This document shows positions 35,301-43,346 of a DNA stretch of 64,000 nt, one piece after another. The number at the start of each line of letters is the position of its first letter. Positions within the stretch are counted from its first letter, which is position 1. Source of the stretch: an uncultured Collinsella sp. (GTDB lineage: Bacteria; Actinomycetota; Coriobacteriia; Coriobacteriales; Coriobacteriaceae); the NCBI GenBank assembly GCA_900541205.1, contig UQIV01000003.1:62001-126000 (forward strand). Reading direction: 5' to 3'. The notes under the pieces are model-generated. The model was given only the letters and a program-made list of their open reading frames with translations. It did no database searches and was not told the DNA's origin. The position numbers and the translations under genes were made by a program.

Positions 35301-35650
35301 ATCTGGAAGGACGGAACCTCGGCGTAGCCGTAGGTCACACCCTCGCCACCGGTGCGGCCTTGCGGCGCGCCCAGGCGGACCGAGGGCTGACCTTCGATAT
35401 TGCATATAAAGCTGTACCACACAAGGCAGGGCTCGGTGCACTCAAGCTCTACGGTAAATATGCCGTCGCCCTCGTGCGTCATGGGATACAGAGACTCACC
35501 GATCTCATCGACCCAGGTGCGCAGCGTAAGCGTTGCCTGCGCGGGATCGGCATCCTCCAGAATCACGGAGAGCGAAACGGAAGTTCCAGTGGTCACAGCG
35601 CCAAACGGAGTGCGAAACTGCGGTAGACGGCTGTTGTGAATCAATCTCAT
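32354..35650 (-). CDS. Fusion of a GH13 alpha-glucan hydrolase and a GH77 4-alpha-glucanotransferase (MalQ)
   Basis: A 1098-residue protein with two enzymes of maltodextrin metabolism. Residues 1 to about 120 are an immunoglobulin-like N-domain. Residues about 125-640 are a GH13 barrel of the neopullulanase/cyclomaltodextrinase type, with DGVFNHTGDDS, the nucleophile in GWRLDVADELSD, the acid/base in LLGEVWEDASN, and LLSSHDRPR. From about 650 it is GH77: QVLPVNPTDFF-like YWQVLPVNPTDFFRSPYAG, the nucleophile region RLDHFLGFHSYFSIPAG, NFIAEDLG and STHDTSTLAGW. The hydrolase would debranch or shorten dextrins, and MalQ would redistribute the resulting chains. Its promoter region contains two TGGTAAA(A)C boxes also found near glgB. 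Which GH13 substrate is used is not certain. Confidence 0.9.
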   Translation of the reverse strand: MRLIHNSRLPQFRTPFGAVTTGTSVSLSVILEDADPAQATLTLRTWVDEIGESLYPMTHEGDGIFTVELECTEPCLVWYSFICNIEGQPSVRLGAPQGRTGGEGVTYGYAEVPSFQITVYKHRENRPTWYERGMVYQIFPDRYARDENWRERTLAEVEKPRKGIQRRMVEDWNEPPEYERAEDGSIKTWDFYGGSLKGIQEDLPRIAELGFTAIYLNPIFEAASNHRYDTADYTKIDPILGTEQDFTELCEAAEKLGISIILDGVFNHTGDDSIYFNRYGNYPGVGAWQSEDSPWRDAFYFHEDGSYDCWWGVGNMPAINESSELVRERLLGKDGVIRKWLRTGAHGWRLDVADELSDDFLAEIKKAVLAEKPDALLLGEVWEDASNKISYGHLRRYLQGSELDSAMDYPFRDMVIGFLMGYKNAYQAAEDIETLRENYPREALSCALNLLSSHDRPRIISVLGGGPDESQLPECERSKWRLDENAMGLAKSRFWLATLMQMTFPGVPSIYYGDEYGLEGLTDPGNRRTMPTKDQLHDFDTFAIVKNASAVRRALPFMIDGEIKAFALNDEVLAYNRTGKDGESATVIINRSLRNSHRVTIPALGECASDVISGHECEIHNGTVTLDLYPLGSSIIYHHAEQRLQEPLDHGAGVVCHITSVPTDDGKRGTIGAPTRRFIDHLAAMGMRYWQVLPVNPTDFFRSPYAGPSAFAGNIDLLPESHEELAADFETWKARGGEDADPLYTAFKHRNADWLEKYCVYMAVKKYFEGESRHDWPADVARYNEYLIDDKRFHDEAELQAYMQYRFDLAWCELMNYAHKKGIEVIGDIPMYVSDDSADAWSEPENFWLSDTGKAIEISGAPPDNFAPEGQVWGNPTFRWDHMKQNGYSWWMDRLRRAFSLYDRVRLDHFLGFHSYFSIPAGKACADGRWLAGPGKDLFQTAYDELGPLNFIAEDLGYLTPGVRAMASTCGFPGMDVLEFSDYDVRCGVHPTPGKILYTSTHDTSTLAGWCTRSFAGGDEPSGVELAAKLMSDALASDAPLVMMPLQDILGLGDDARMNVPGVATGNWTWQADEADIAAAENKTAQLLRNNHRFWGEA

Positions 35651-35857
35651 AATACGGTCCAGTTCAATAGAATCATGGCCTGCGGGCCATGGGCTTTACG
35701 CACAGGTTGTAAGTATATCTGTTGTACACAGGCTGTATAAACAACATCCGTTTACCATCGGCGAACGGTTGTCCTAGAAAATCGTTTTACCATCCAAATT
35801 ATCGCGATATTCATAAACGCCTATACCGATACTATTTGTAGTCAAACAAAAGTACTT

Positions 35858-35989
35858 CGGTTTACTACGATGAATTGGATGATCTCAACCACGGTCATTT
35901 TGATGATATTAAAACCGCAGGTAGAAGCGTTGCCAATTTCGTAGATTACTCGCCGTGGTCAGCCGGAGCCATTTTGTCGTAGTAAACCG
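35858..35989. repeat. Inverted repeat with CGGTTTACTACGA arms
   Basis: Perfect 13-base arms enclose about 106 bases; the match continues outward imperfectly for about ten bases. A run of T follows the right arm. It could be a small palindromic mobile unit or a remnant of one. Confidence 0.55.
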
Positions 35990-36021
35990 GGCTTCTTTTT
36001 TACTAGAGAAGTTCAACCAAG

Positions 36022-36051
36022 AAGAGGGCGCCTGGTTGGGGGCACCCTCTT
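36022..36051 (-). terminator. Terminator of glgA
   Basis: AGAGGGCGCC-type arm (36022-36032) pairs with GGCACCCTCTT (36041-36051) with one mismatch, about 30 bases after the glgA stop on the minus strand. Confidence 0.6.
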
Positions 36052-36083
36052 TTGTGTTGAGGATTAAGTTTTAATCGTCCTGA

Positions 36084-38351
36084 CTAGTGACGCTTGCGGG
36101 CGGCCGTTGCCTTGCGGACGGAGGTCTTCTTGGTCGGAGCCTTTTCCTCGGCTGGAGCGGCGGGGGAGACCGGGGCCTCCTTGGCGGGCTCGGTCTTTGC
36201 CGTAGCCTTCGAAGCGGTCTTGACCTCGGCGGTCTTCGTTGCCGGTTCAGCCTTTACTGAGGGCTTGTCCTCGGCTTTAGCCTCTGCCTTGGGAGCTTCA
36301 GCCTCGGTCGTGGTCTTCTTGGCCGTCTTCGTAGAGCGCTTGCGCGTGGTGGTCTTGGCGGCCGGCTTTGCCTCGACAGCTGCCTTGGCCTTGGGCTCGG
36401 CGGGCGTCTCCTCGACCTTGGTGACCGGCTTTGTGGCGGCCTTCTTGGTCGTCGACTTCGTAGCCGCGGCCTTCTTGGCAGTCGTGGTCTTGGTCGCGGT
36501 CGTCTTCTTGGCAGCGGTCTTGGCCGGAGCCTTTGCCGCGGGCTTAGCCTCGGCAGCGTCGGCCTTTACCTCGGGAACGACCTCGGCCTCGGCGGCCTTC
36601 TTGGCAGCGGCGGTCGTGCGCTTGCGCGTGGTCGTTGTCTTGGCAGCGGTGGTCTTGCTCGCAGCGGCCTTCGTGGTCGTGGCCTTCTTAGCCGTCGTCT
36701 TGCGGGTGGTCGTCTTCTTGGCGGCAGGTTTCGCTGCCGGCTTTACCTCAGCCTCGGCGGCCGGCTTCTCCTCGGCCTTGGGCTCCTCGGCGGCAGCGGG
36801 CTCCTTAACGGTCGCCGCAGGCTCGGCCTCAGCAGCAACCGTCTCCTCGACAGCCGCAGCCTCAGCCACAGCCGCCGGGCGCTCGATCTCCGGATGCATA
36901 AAGAAGTACAGGTCCAGATACTTGTCGGCCGAGCGCGTCCAGCTAAAGTCCTGACTCATGGCCTGCGTGACCAGCTGGTTCCAGGCTTCGCGGTTGTCCC
37001 AGAACAGACGCGCCGCGCGGAATACCGCATCGCCCATCTCGTCGCCGTTAAAGTTGGTAAACGAGAAGCCCGTGCCCTCGCCGGTAAACTCGTTGTACGG
37101 GATCACGGTGTCCTTAAGGCCACCGGTCTCGCGCACGATGGGCAGCGTGCCGTATCGCATGGCAATGATCTGCGACAGGCCGCAGGGCTCAAACTTCGAA
37201 GGCATCAGGAACATGTCGGCGGCAGCATACATGCGCTGTGACAGCGCCGGATCGAACTCGATGCGTGCGGCCATGGTGCCGGGGTACTTGTCCTGGAAGT
37301 AGCGCAGGCCGTCCTCGTAGTCGCGGTCTCCGGTGCCCAGCACCGCCACCTGCACGCCGCCGGCCAGGATGCGGTCGAGCGCGTACATGACCAGGTCCAT
37401 GCCTTTCTGACGCGTCAGGCGCGTGACCATGACCATAAGCGGGCGGTCGTCGCGAACCTCGAGCCCCAGCTCTTCCTGCAGCTTGGCCTTGCACACGGCC
37501 TTGCCGGAACGGTCCTCGACGGTGTAGTTAGCGGCAATGCGCTTGTCGGTCGCCGGGTCAAAGCCCGCGACGTCGATGCCATTCAAAATGCCCTGCAGCG
37601 CGTACGAACGTTCGCGCAGAACGCCGTCCAGGCCCTCGCCAAATTCGGGCGTCTGTATCTCGTTGGCATAGGTGGGGCTCACCGTAGTGATGGCATCGGC
37701 ATAGCGCAGGGCACCCAGCATGTAGTTGATGCTGCAGGCGTCGCAACGCAGCTGCGACGCGGCCGCCGGAATATGCGCCACACCCAGGATGTCCTCCATC
37801 ACGGTGTCGCTAAACTGGCCCTGGAACGCCACGTTGTGGATCGAGAACACGGTCTTGACGCGGTCATACAGCGGCAGGCCCTGGTAGAACTCGCGCAAAA
37901 ACACGGGCGCCAGTGCCGTCTGCCAGTCGTTGCAGTGCAGGATGTCGCACTCAAAGCCGGCCGGCAGGTGCTGCAGGCTCTCGGTGATGGCCTTGGAGAA
38001 GAACGCAAAACGCTCGCCGTCGTCAAAGAAGCCGTACGGATAGTCGCGCGCAAAGTAGCGCTCGTTGTCGATGAACATATAGGTGACGCCGTCGTGCTCG
38101 AGCTTCTCAAGTCCGCAGTACTCATTGCGCCAGCCCAGGCTCACGTAAAAGTCGGAGAAGTGCTCCATCTGCGCCTTGTACTCGTCCTTGATGGTGGCGT
38201 ACTTGGGCACCATCACAATGACTTCGGCGCCGGCGCGCACGAGCGCCGCAGGCAGCGAGCCCGCCACGTCACCCAGGCCACCGGTCTTCACAAACGGCGC
38301 GCACTCGGCCGAGGCAAACACGATCTGCATCTTTTTGCTGGAATCAGCCAT
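36084..38351 (-). CDS. glgA: Glycogen synthase with a long histone H1-like C-terminal tail
   Basis: Extends alpha-1,4-glucan from ADP-glucose. The GT5 enzyme occupies residues 1 to about 490: QIVFASAECAPFVKTGGLGD (ADP-glucose binding), LHCNDWQTALAP, RLTRQKGMDLVMYALD and PSKFEPCGLSQIIAMRYGTL. The remaining 265 residues are almost only Ala, Lys, Thr, Glu, Pro and Val, with repeated AAKKTTTRKTTAKK-type blocks resembling histone H1 tails. Ordinary GlgA proteins end near residue 480. The ATG at 38351 follows AGGGAG at a good distance. It is the last gene of the glgB-P-C-D-A block on the minus strand, and a terminator follows. Confidence 0.95.
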   Translation of the reverse strand: MADSSKKMQIVFASAECAPFVKTGGLGDVAGSLPAALVRAGAEVIVMVPKYATIKDEYKAQMEHFSDFYVSLGWRNEYCGLEKLEHDGVTYMFIDNERYFARDYPYGFFDDGERFAFFSKAITESLQHLPAGFECDILHCNDWQTALAPVFLREFYQGLPLYDRVKTVFSIHNVAFQGQFSDTVMEDILGVAHIPAAASQLRCDACSINYMLGALRYADAITTVSPTYANEIQTPEFGEGLDGVLRERSYALQGILNGIDVAGFDPATDKRIAANYTVEDRSGKAVCKAKLQEELGLEVRDDRPLMVMVTRLTRQKGMDLVMYALDRILAGGVQVAVLGTGDRDYEDGLRYFQDKYPGTMAARIEFDPALSQRMYAAADMFLMPSKFEPCGLSQIIAMRYGTLPIVRETGGLKDTVIPYNEFTGEGTGFSFTNFNGDEMGDAVFRAARLFWDNREAWNQLVTQAMSQDFSWTRSADKYLDLYFFMHPEIERPAAVAEAAAVEETVAAEAEPAATVKEPAAAEEPKAEEKPAAEAEVKPAAKPAAKKTTTRKTTAKKATTTKAAASKTTAAKTTTTRKRTTAAAKKAAEAEVVPEVKADAAEAKPAAKAPAKTAAKKTTATKTTTAKKAAATKSTTKKAATKPVTKVEETPAEPKAKAAVEAKPAAKTTTRKRSTKTAKKTTTEAEAPKAEAKAEDKPSVKAEPATKTAEVKTASKATAKTEPAKEAPVSPAAPAEEKAPTKKTSVRKATAARKRH

Positions 38352-38440
38352 ATTGTCTCCCTGTTGCAATTCGAGAATAGCCGCCTGGCGCAAACCGGGC
38401 GGCTATTCTACGTGTTACGAGCGATGTTGCGGTGCCAAAG

Positions 38441-39568
38441 CTAGCTCGCGTTGGTGATATCAGAAGTTAACGGGGCCTTTCCCAGCACCAGGATGTTCTC
38501 GGGCGTGCCGCGAAGCTCGGTGTTGGTGGGAACCACGTTGTTCTTGTCCAGGATGGCGTTCTCAACGCGGGCGCCGCTCTTGATGACGCAGTTCTGGTTG
38601 ATGATCGAGTTGGTCACCGAGGCGCCTTCCTCGACCACGACGCCGCGCGACAGGATTGAGTTACGCACGGTGCCCTTGATGATGCAGCCGGCCGAGATGA
38701 TCGAATTGCAGGCGTGGCTGCCGGTCGCATAGCGCGAAGGCGGCACGTCGTGAGCCTTGGTCAGAATCGGGCGCTCGGGGTCAAAGAGCTGGTCGGCCAC
38801 GGTCTGGTCGAGCAGGTCCATGCTGCGGCGATACAGCGACTTCTCGCTAAACACGCCCACGACCTCGCCCTTGTACTCGTAGCTGCACACGTCGATGTTG
38901 CCAAAGTCGCCCTGGAGTGCCTCGAGCAGGTCCAGATAGTCGGCGGCCTGGTAGTGGTCAATGATCTCGAGTAACGTCTCGCGGTTGACGATGCAGCAGT
39001 CCATAGAAGCGTTGTCGCCGTATACGACGCCGGCGCTCACGCCCGTCAGGCGGCCGTTCTCGTTAATTTCGAGTTTGGTCTCGTCGTCGACGTTGTGCGT
39101 GGCCTTGCAGTACACCACGGTCATCTGGGCACCGGAGTTCTCGTGCGCGTCGATGATGGTGTTGAGGTCCATATTGAAGATGATGTTGGTGCCCATCATC
39201 ACAACATAGGGCTTGTCCGAGCGCTGGAACAGCGTCTTGTTGGAGATGATGTCGCGCAGCAGAAAGCGCATGCCGCCCTTGGTGGTGCCATACGCGTTGC
39301 CGGGCACCATGAACAGGCCGCCCTTCTTGCGGTCCAGGCCCCAGTCCTTGCCCGAGCCCACGTGGTCGATCAGCGAGCGGTAGTTACCCGGCATGACGAC
39401 ACCGACGGTTTTGATGCCGGCATTCATCATGTTGGACAGCGGGAAGTCGATCAGGCGGTAGCGGCCCAAAAACGGAACGGACGCGATGGGGCGGTCCTTG
39501 AGCAGCACGCTGCCGTAGGTCGAAGAGTAGTTAGCGGTGATATAACCGATGGCCTTGCGATTGATCAT
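38441..39568 (-). CDS. glgD: Glucose-1-phosphate adenylyltransferase subunit GlgD
   Basis: A GlgC paralogue that in many Gram-positive bacteria pairs with GlgC and modulates ADP-glucose formation. The 375-residue protein has the nucleotidyltransferase fold (RYRLIDFPLSNMMNAGIKTVGV) and a C-terminal left-handed beta-helix rich in hexapeptide repeats (NSIISAGCIIKGTVRNSILS). The N-terminus YITANYSSTYGSVLLKDRPI lacks the GGQGSRL loop seen in GlgC, as usual for GlgD. I choose ATG 39568 after GAAGGGGG. It starts four bases downstream of the glgC stop. Confidence 0.93.
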   Translation of the reverse strand: MINRKAIGYITANYSSTYGSVLLKDRPIASVPFLGRYRLIDFPLSNMMNAGIKTVGVVMPGNYRSLIDHVGSGKDWGLDRKKGGLFMVPGNAYGTTKGGMRFLLRDIISNKTLFQRSDKPYVVMMGTNIIFNMDLNTIIDAHENSGAQMTVVYCKATHNVDDETKLEINENGRLTGVSAGVVYGDNASMDCCIVNRETLLEIIDHYQAADYLDLLEALQGDFGNIDVCSYEYKGEVVGVFSEKSLYRRSMDLLDQTVADQLFDPERPILTKAHDVPPSRYATGSHACNSIISAGCIIKGTVRNSILSRGVVVEEGASVTNSIINQNCVIKSGARVENAILDKNNVVPTNTELRGTPENILVLGKAPLTSDITNAS

Positions 39569-39572
39569 CGGA

Positions 39573-40721
39573 TCATTCCCCCTTCCCGATAACGACGTCA
39601 TTTCCAACGACGGCCGTATCCTTGGTGGTATCGACAGAGCCGAGCTTCACGCCCTCTTCGACCGTGGAGTTCTCGCCCAAAATAGCGCGGCAGATGTGCG
39701 CGCCGCTCTTAACGTGCGCACCCGGCAGCAGCACGGAGTCCTCGACCACGGCGCGCTCCTCGATGATGACATCGGTCGAAAGGATCGAGTGGCGAGCGGT
39801 GCCGTAGATCTTGCAGCCGTTGGAGACTAGGCAGTCGTCCAGGCGGCCGTCCGGACCAATGTAGTGCGGCGGTCGCGTGGTGATGTTGGACATGATGGGG
39901 AAGTGCTTGTCGAACAGATCGAACTCGGGGTTGTTGCCCAGCAGGTCCATCGAGGTCTCGTGGAAGCTGGCGATGGTGCCGACGTCCTTCCAAAAGCCGT
40001 GGAACTCGTAGCTGTACAGGCGCTTGTTCTCGCCGAGCAGCTTGGGGATGATGTCCTTGCCAAAGTCGTGGCTCGAGCGCTGGTCCAGAGCGTCCTCCTC
40101 GAGCGCCTCGATCAGCACGTCGGCCGAGAAGATGTAGATGCCCATGGAAGCGAGATTCGAATCGGGCTTATCGGGCTTCTCGGTGAACTTGGTGATGCGG
40201 CCGTCCTCGGGGTCGGTGGTCAGGATACCAAAGCGGCTGGCCTCCTCCCACGGCACGGGCATAACGCTCACCGTGAGGTCGGCGTTGTTCTCAATGTGCG
40301 TCTTGAGCATCTTGCGGTAGTCCATGCGATACAGGTGATCGCCCGAAAGAATCAGGACGTACTTGGGGTCGTTGGCCTTGATGTAGTCGAGGTTCTGCGT
40401 AATGGCGTCGGCCGTGCCCGCATACCAGGCGCCGCCGGTCTGCGTCTCATACGGCGGCAGGATCGACACGCCACCGTCGCGGCTGTCCAGGTCCCAAGCC
40501 TCGCCGGAGCCCACATAGGCATGCAGCAGGTAGGGGCGATACTGCGTCAGAACGCCCACCGTGTCGATGCCCGAGTTGGAGCAGTTGGAGAGCGAAAAGT
40601 CGATAATGCGGAACTTGCCACCAAAGCTAACCGCCGGCTTAGCGATCTTTTGGGTGAGTGCCCCCAATCGGCTGCCCTGTCCTCCTGCGAGGAGCATCGC
40701 GATGCATTCTTTCTTACTCAT
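39573..40721 (-). CDS. glgC: Glucose-1-phosphate adenylyltransferase
   Basis: Makes ADP-glucose, the committed step of glycogen synthesis. The 382-residue protein has the catalytic loop MLLAGGQGSRLGALTQKIAK, SFGGKFRIIDFSLSNCSNSG, GGAWYAGTADAITQNLDYI and LILSGDHLYRMDYRKML, then a beta-helix domain. The complete GGQGSRL loop marks it as the catalytic partner of GlgD. Between glgP and glgC lies a 105-base gap with an 8-bp inverted repeat (40761-40791 region), which may tune expression. Confidence 0.96.
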   Translation of the reverse strand: MSKKECIAMLLAGGQGSRLGALTQKIAKPAVSFGGKFRIIDFSLSNCSNSGIDTVGVLTQYRPYLLHAYVGSGEAWDLDSRDGGVSILPPYETQTGGAWYAGTADAITQNLDYIKANDPKYVLILSGDHLYRMDYRKMLKTHIENNADLTVSVMPVPWEEASRFGILTTDPEDGRITKFTEKPDKPDSNLASMGIYIFSADVLIEALEEDALDQRSSHDFGKDIIPKLLGENKRLYSYEFHGFWKDVGTIASFHETSMDLLGNNPEFDLFDKHFPIMSNITTRPPHYIGPDGRLDDCLVSNGCKIYGTARHSILSTDVIIEERAVVEDSVLLPGAHVKSGAHICRAILGENSTVEEGVKLGSVDTTKDTAVVGNDVVIGKGE

Positions 40722-40826
40722 CGATTTCTCCTTCTGTCATCGATGTTTCTAACCCATTAGCGGTGGGCACGGCGCCTGGTCGCGCCCACCGAGTAATGCC
40801 GTGCGGCAAAGGGAGCTCGCGCGCCT

Positions 40827-43253
40827 TTACGCGTGCCAGATCTCGTCGCGGTACTCGCGAATGGTGCGGTCGCTCGAGAACCAGCCCGAGGAGGCGGTGT
40901 TGAGCAGGGCCTTGCGGTTCCAGGTCTCCTGGTCGCCGTAGCTGCCCGTAAGCTTCTCCCATGCGTCGACGTAGCTGCGGAAGTCGGCCATGACCAGGTC
41001 GGGATCGTTGTTGTTCATGAGCTCGTTGTAGATGCTCTCGAAGTTGCCCGAAAGACCCGCAAAGGTGTTGTCCTTGAGCTCGTCCATCACACGGCCCAGA
41101 CGCTCGCGGTCGCCGTTGAGGGTATCCCACGCAAAGTAGCTGTTGGATGCCCAGAGCTGCTCGACCTCGGGAGCGGTCAGGCCAAAGATGGCCTCGTTCT
41201 CGCGACCGGCCAGGTCGGCGATCTCGATGTTTGCGCCGTCGAGGGTGCCCAGCGTAATGGCACCGTTCATCATGAGCTTCATGTTGGACGTGCCCGAGGC
41301 CTCCTTACCTGCCGTGGAGATCTGCTCCGAGATCTCGGCGGCGGGGTAGATGAGCTGGGCATTGCTCACGCGGAAGTTAGGGATAAAGCAGACCTTCATG
41401 ACCTCGTTGACGCGGGCGTCGTTGTTGATGACCTCGGCCACGGAGTTAATGAGGCGGATAGTCTCCTTGGCAAAGGTGTAGCTCGAGGCAGCCTTGCCGC
41501 TAAAGATGAAGGTCGTCGGCGTCACGTGGAAGTTGGGATTCGCGATGCGACGGTTGTAGATGTCCATTACCTTCATGATGTTCATGAGCTGGCGCTTGTA
41601 GGCGTGGAAGCGCTTTACCTGAACATCGAAGACGGTGTTGGGGTCGATGTCCAGACCGGTCTCGGTCTTAACGTAAGCGGCCAGACGCTCCTTGTTGGCG
41701 CGCTTGGAGGCACCCACGGCCTTGAGGAACTCGGTGTCGTCCTTAAACTCCTTGAGCTTCTCCAGCTCAAAGGCGTCCTTGAGCCAGCCGTCGCCAATGG
41801 CCTCGGTCACGAGCTTGGCGTAGGTGGGGTTGGCCTCGGCAAAGAAGCGACGGTGCGAGATGCCGTTGGTCTTGTTGTTGAACTTCTCGGGCGTCAGGGC
41901 ATAAAAGTCCTTGAGCACGATGTTCTTGATGATGTCGGAGTGGATCTTTGCCACGCCGTTGACGCTATGGCTGCAGATCACGGACAGGTTGGCCATGCGA
42001 ATCTCGCCGTCCCACAGGATGGCGGTCTGGCGCAGACGCTCCTGCCAGCCCTCCTGCGTGGTGTCGAACGACTCGTGCCAACGACGGCTGATCTCGTCGA
42101 TGATCTGGTACACGCGGGGGAGGAGCTTGGAGAACGTGCCGATGGGCCACTTCTCCAGAGCCTCGGGCAGGATGGTGTGGTTGGTGTAGCTCACGACCTG
42201 CGTCACGATGTTCCAGGCGTCATCCCACTCGAGCTTCTTCTCGTCGATGAGGATGCGCATGAGCTCGGGGCCGCACATGGCGGGGTGGGTATCGTTGGTG
42301 TGGATGGCCACAAACTGCGGCAGCAGCTCCCAGTTAGCGCCGTGCTCCTTCTCAAAGGTGTCGAGCAGGCTGTAGATGCCGGCCGAGACAAACAGGTACT
42401 CCTGCTTCAGGCGCAGCAGACGGCCGTGCTCGCCGGCGTCGTTGGGGTAGAGGATGGCGCTGATGGCCTCGGCCTCGGCGCGCTCGGCATCTGCCAGGGC
42501 GTAGTCGCCGCGGTTGAAAGCCTCCAGATCGAAGTGCTCCTCGACCGGCTCAGCAGCCCAGACGCGCAGCTTGTTGACGGTCTCGCCAGCATAGCCCACA
42601 ACGGGGATGTCATAGGGAACGGCAAGGATGTCCTGCGTGTCCACCGTGCGGTAGAACGTGCGGCCGTTCTCCTCAAAGCCCTCGACGCGGCCACCAAACT
42701 TGATGGTCACGGCCTTGTCCTGACGGCGGACCTCCCAGGGATAGCCATGGGTGAGCCACTCGTCGGTAGCCTCGACCTGGCTGCCGTTGACGATCTCCTG
42801 CTTAAACAGGCCGTAGCGGTAGCGCATGCCGTTGCCGTAGCCGGCGATGCCCTCGGCTGCCATGGAATCCAGGAAGCATGCGGCAAGACGGCCCAGACCA
42901 CCGTTGCCCAGAGCCGGATCGGGCTCCTGGTTCTCAATGACGGACAGATCGAAGCCCATGTCGTCGAGTGCCTCGGCGACCATGTCGCGCACGCCAAAGT
43001 TGAGCAGGTAGTTGTCGAGCAGGCGGCCGATCAAAAACTCGATCGAGAAGTAGTACACGCGCTTCTTGCCCTCGGCGGTGGCGCGGGCGTCGCTCTTGGT
43101 GGCAACGGTGCGTGCCTTCTCGGCCACGAGCTTGGCCAGGGCGTTAAAGCGGTCGAGGTCGCTGGCGGCCTCGACGCTCTTGCCGCTGATGCTCATGACG
43201 GCATCGCGATAGAGCTCGGTAAACTCCTGCTTGTTGTCGAAGATCTTATTCAT
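40827..43253 (-). CDS. glgP: Glycogen phosphorylase
   Basis: Phosphorolysis of alpha-1,4-glucan to glucose 1-phosphate. The 808-residue GT35 enzyme shows YYFSIEFLIGRLLDNYLLNF, DPALGNGGLGRLAACFLDSM, YAYKRQLMN-like HAYKRQLMNIMKVMDIY and the PLP-lysine region EASGTSNMKLMMNGAITLGT near residue 650. It is shorter than the eukaryotic enzymes and lacks their regulatory N-terminal extension. It lies between glgB and glgC on the same strand, so breakdown and synthesis genes are probably co-transcribed. A long open frame on the other strand is a codon-bias shadow. Confidence 0.96.
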   Translation of the reverse strand: MNKIFDNKQEFTELYRDAVMSISGKSVEAASDLDRFNALAKLVAEKARTVATKSDARATAEGKKRVYYFSIEFLIGRLLDNYLLNFGVRDMVAEALDDMGFDLSVIENQEPDPALGNGGLGRLAACFLDSMAAEGIAGYGNGMRYRYGLFKQEIVNGSQVEATDEWLTHGYPWEVRRQDKAVTIKFGGRVEGFEENGRTFYRTVDTQDILAVPYDIPVVGYAGETVNKLRVWAAEPVEEHFDLEAFNRGDYALADAERAEAEAISAILYPNDAGEHGRLLRLKQEYLFVSAGIYSLLDTFEKEHGANWELLPQFVAIHTNDTHPAMCGPELMRILIDEKKLEWDDAWNIVTQVVSYTNHTILPEALEKWPIGTFSKLLPRVYQIIDEISRRWHESFDTTQEGWQERLRQTAILWDGEIRMANLSVICSHSVNGVAKIHSDIIKNIVLKDFYALTPEKFNNKTNGISHRRFFAEANPTYAKLVTEAIGDGWLKDAFELEKLKEFKDDTEFLKAVGASKRANKERLAAYVKTETGLDIDPNTVFDVQVKRFHAYKRQLMNIMKVMDIYNRRIANPNFHVTPTTFIFSGKAASSYTFAKETIRLINSVAEVINNDARVNEVMKVCFIPNFRVSNAQLIYPAAEISEQISTAGKEASGTSNMKLMMNGAITLGTLDGANIEIADLAGRENEAIFGLTAPEVEQLWASNSYFAWDTLNGDRERLGRVMDELKDNTFAGLSGNFESIYNELMNNNDPDLVMADFRSYVDAWEKLTGSYGDQETWNRKALLNTASSGWFSSDRTIREYRDEIWHA

Positions 43254-43346
43254 ACGTTCCTTCCCCCGGGGATGTTTCTCCCGGAACGGTTATGACTTGT
43301 ATCCTACACCCCGGCGGGGCGGGTAATTACAGTGGTAACACCTTTG

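Larger units (their letters stand above)
35651..36083. promoter_or_regulatory. Gap upstream of the GH13-GH77 gene with operator-like boxes
   Basis: Two boxes related to GATGGTAAAACG (minus strand) lie at 35749-35759 and 35783-35794. A TATACT hexamer on the minus strand near 35712-35717 could be a -10. Further left is an inverted repeat with 13-base arms (35858-35870 and 35977-35989) followed on the plus strand by six T. The gap ends in the glgA terminator. I see no gene here. Confidence 0.5.

Noticed and set aside
40833..43295. An 820-codon open frame opposite glgP
   Set aside because: It mirrors glgP codon bias, encodes a Val/Gly/Leu-rich composition without recognisable motifs, and glgP is certain.
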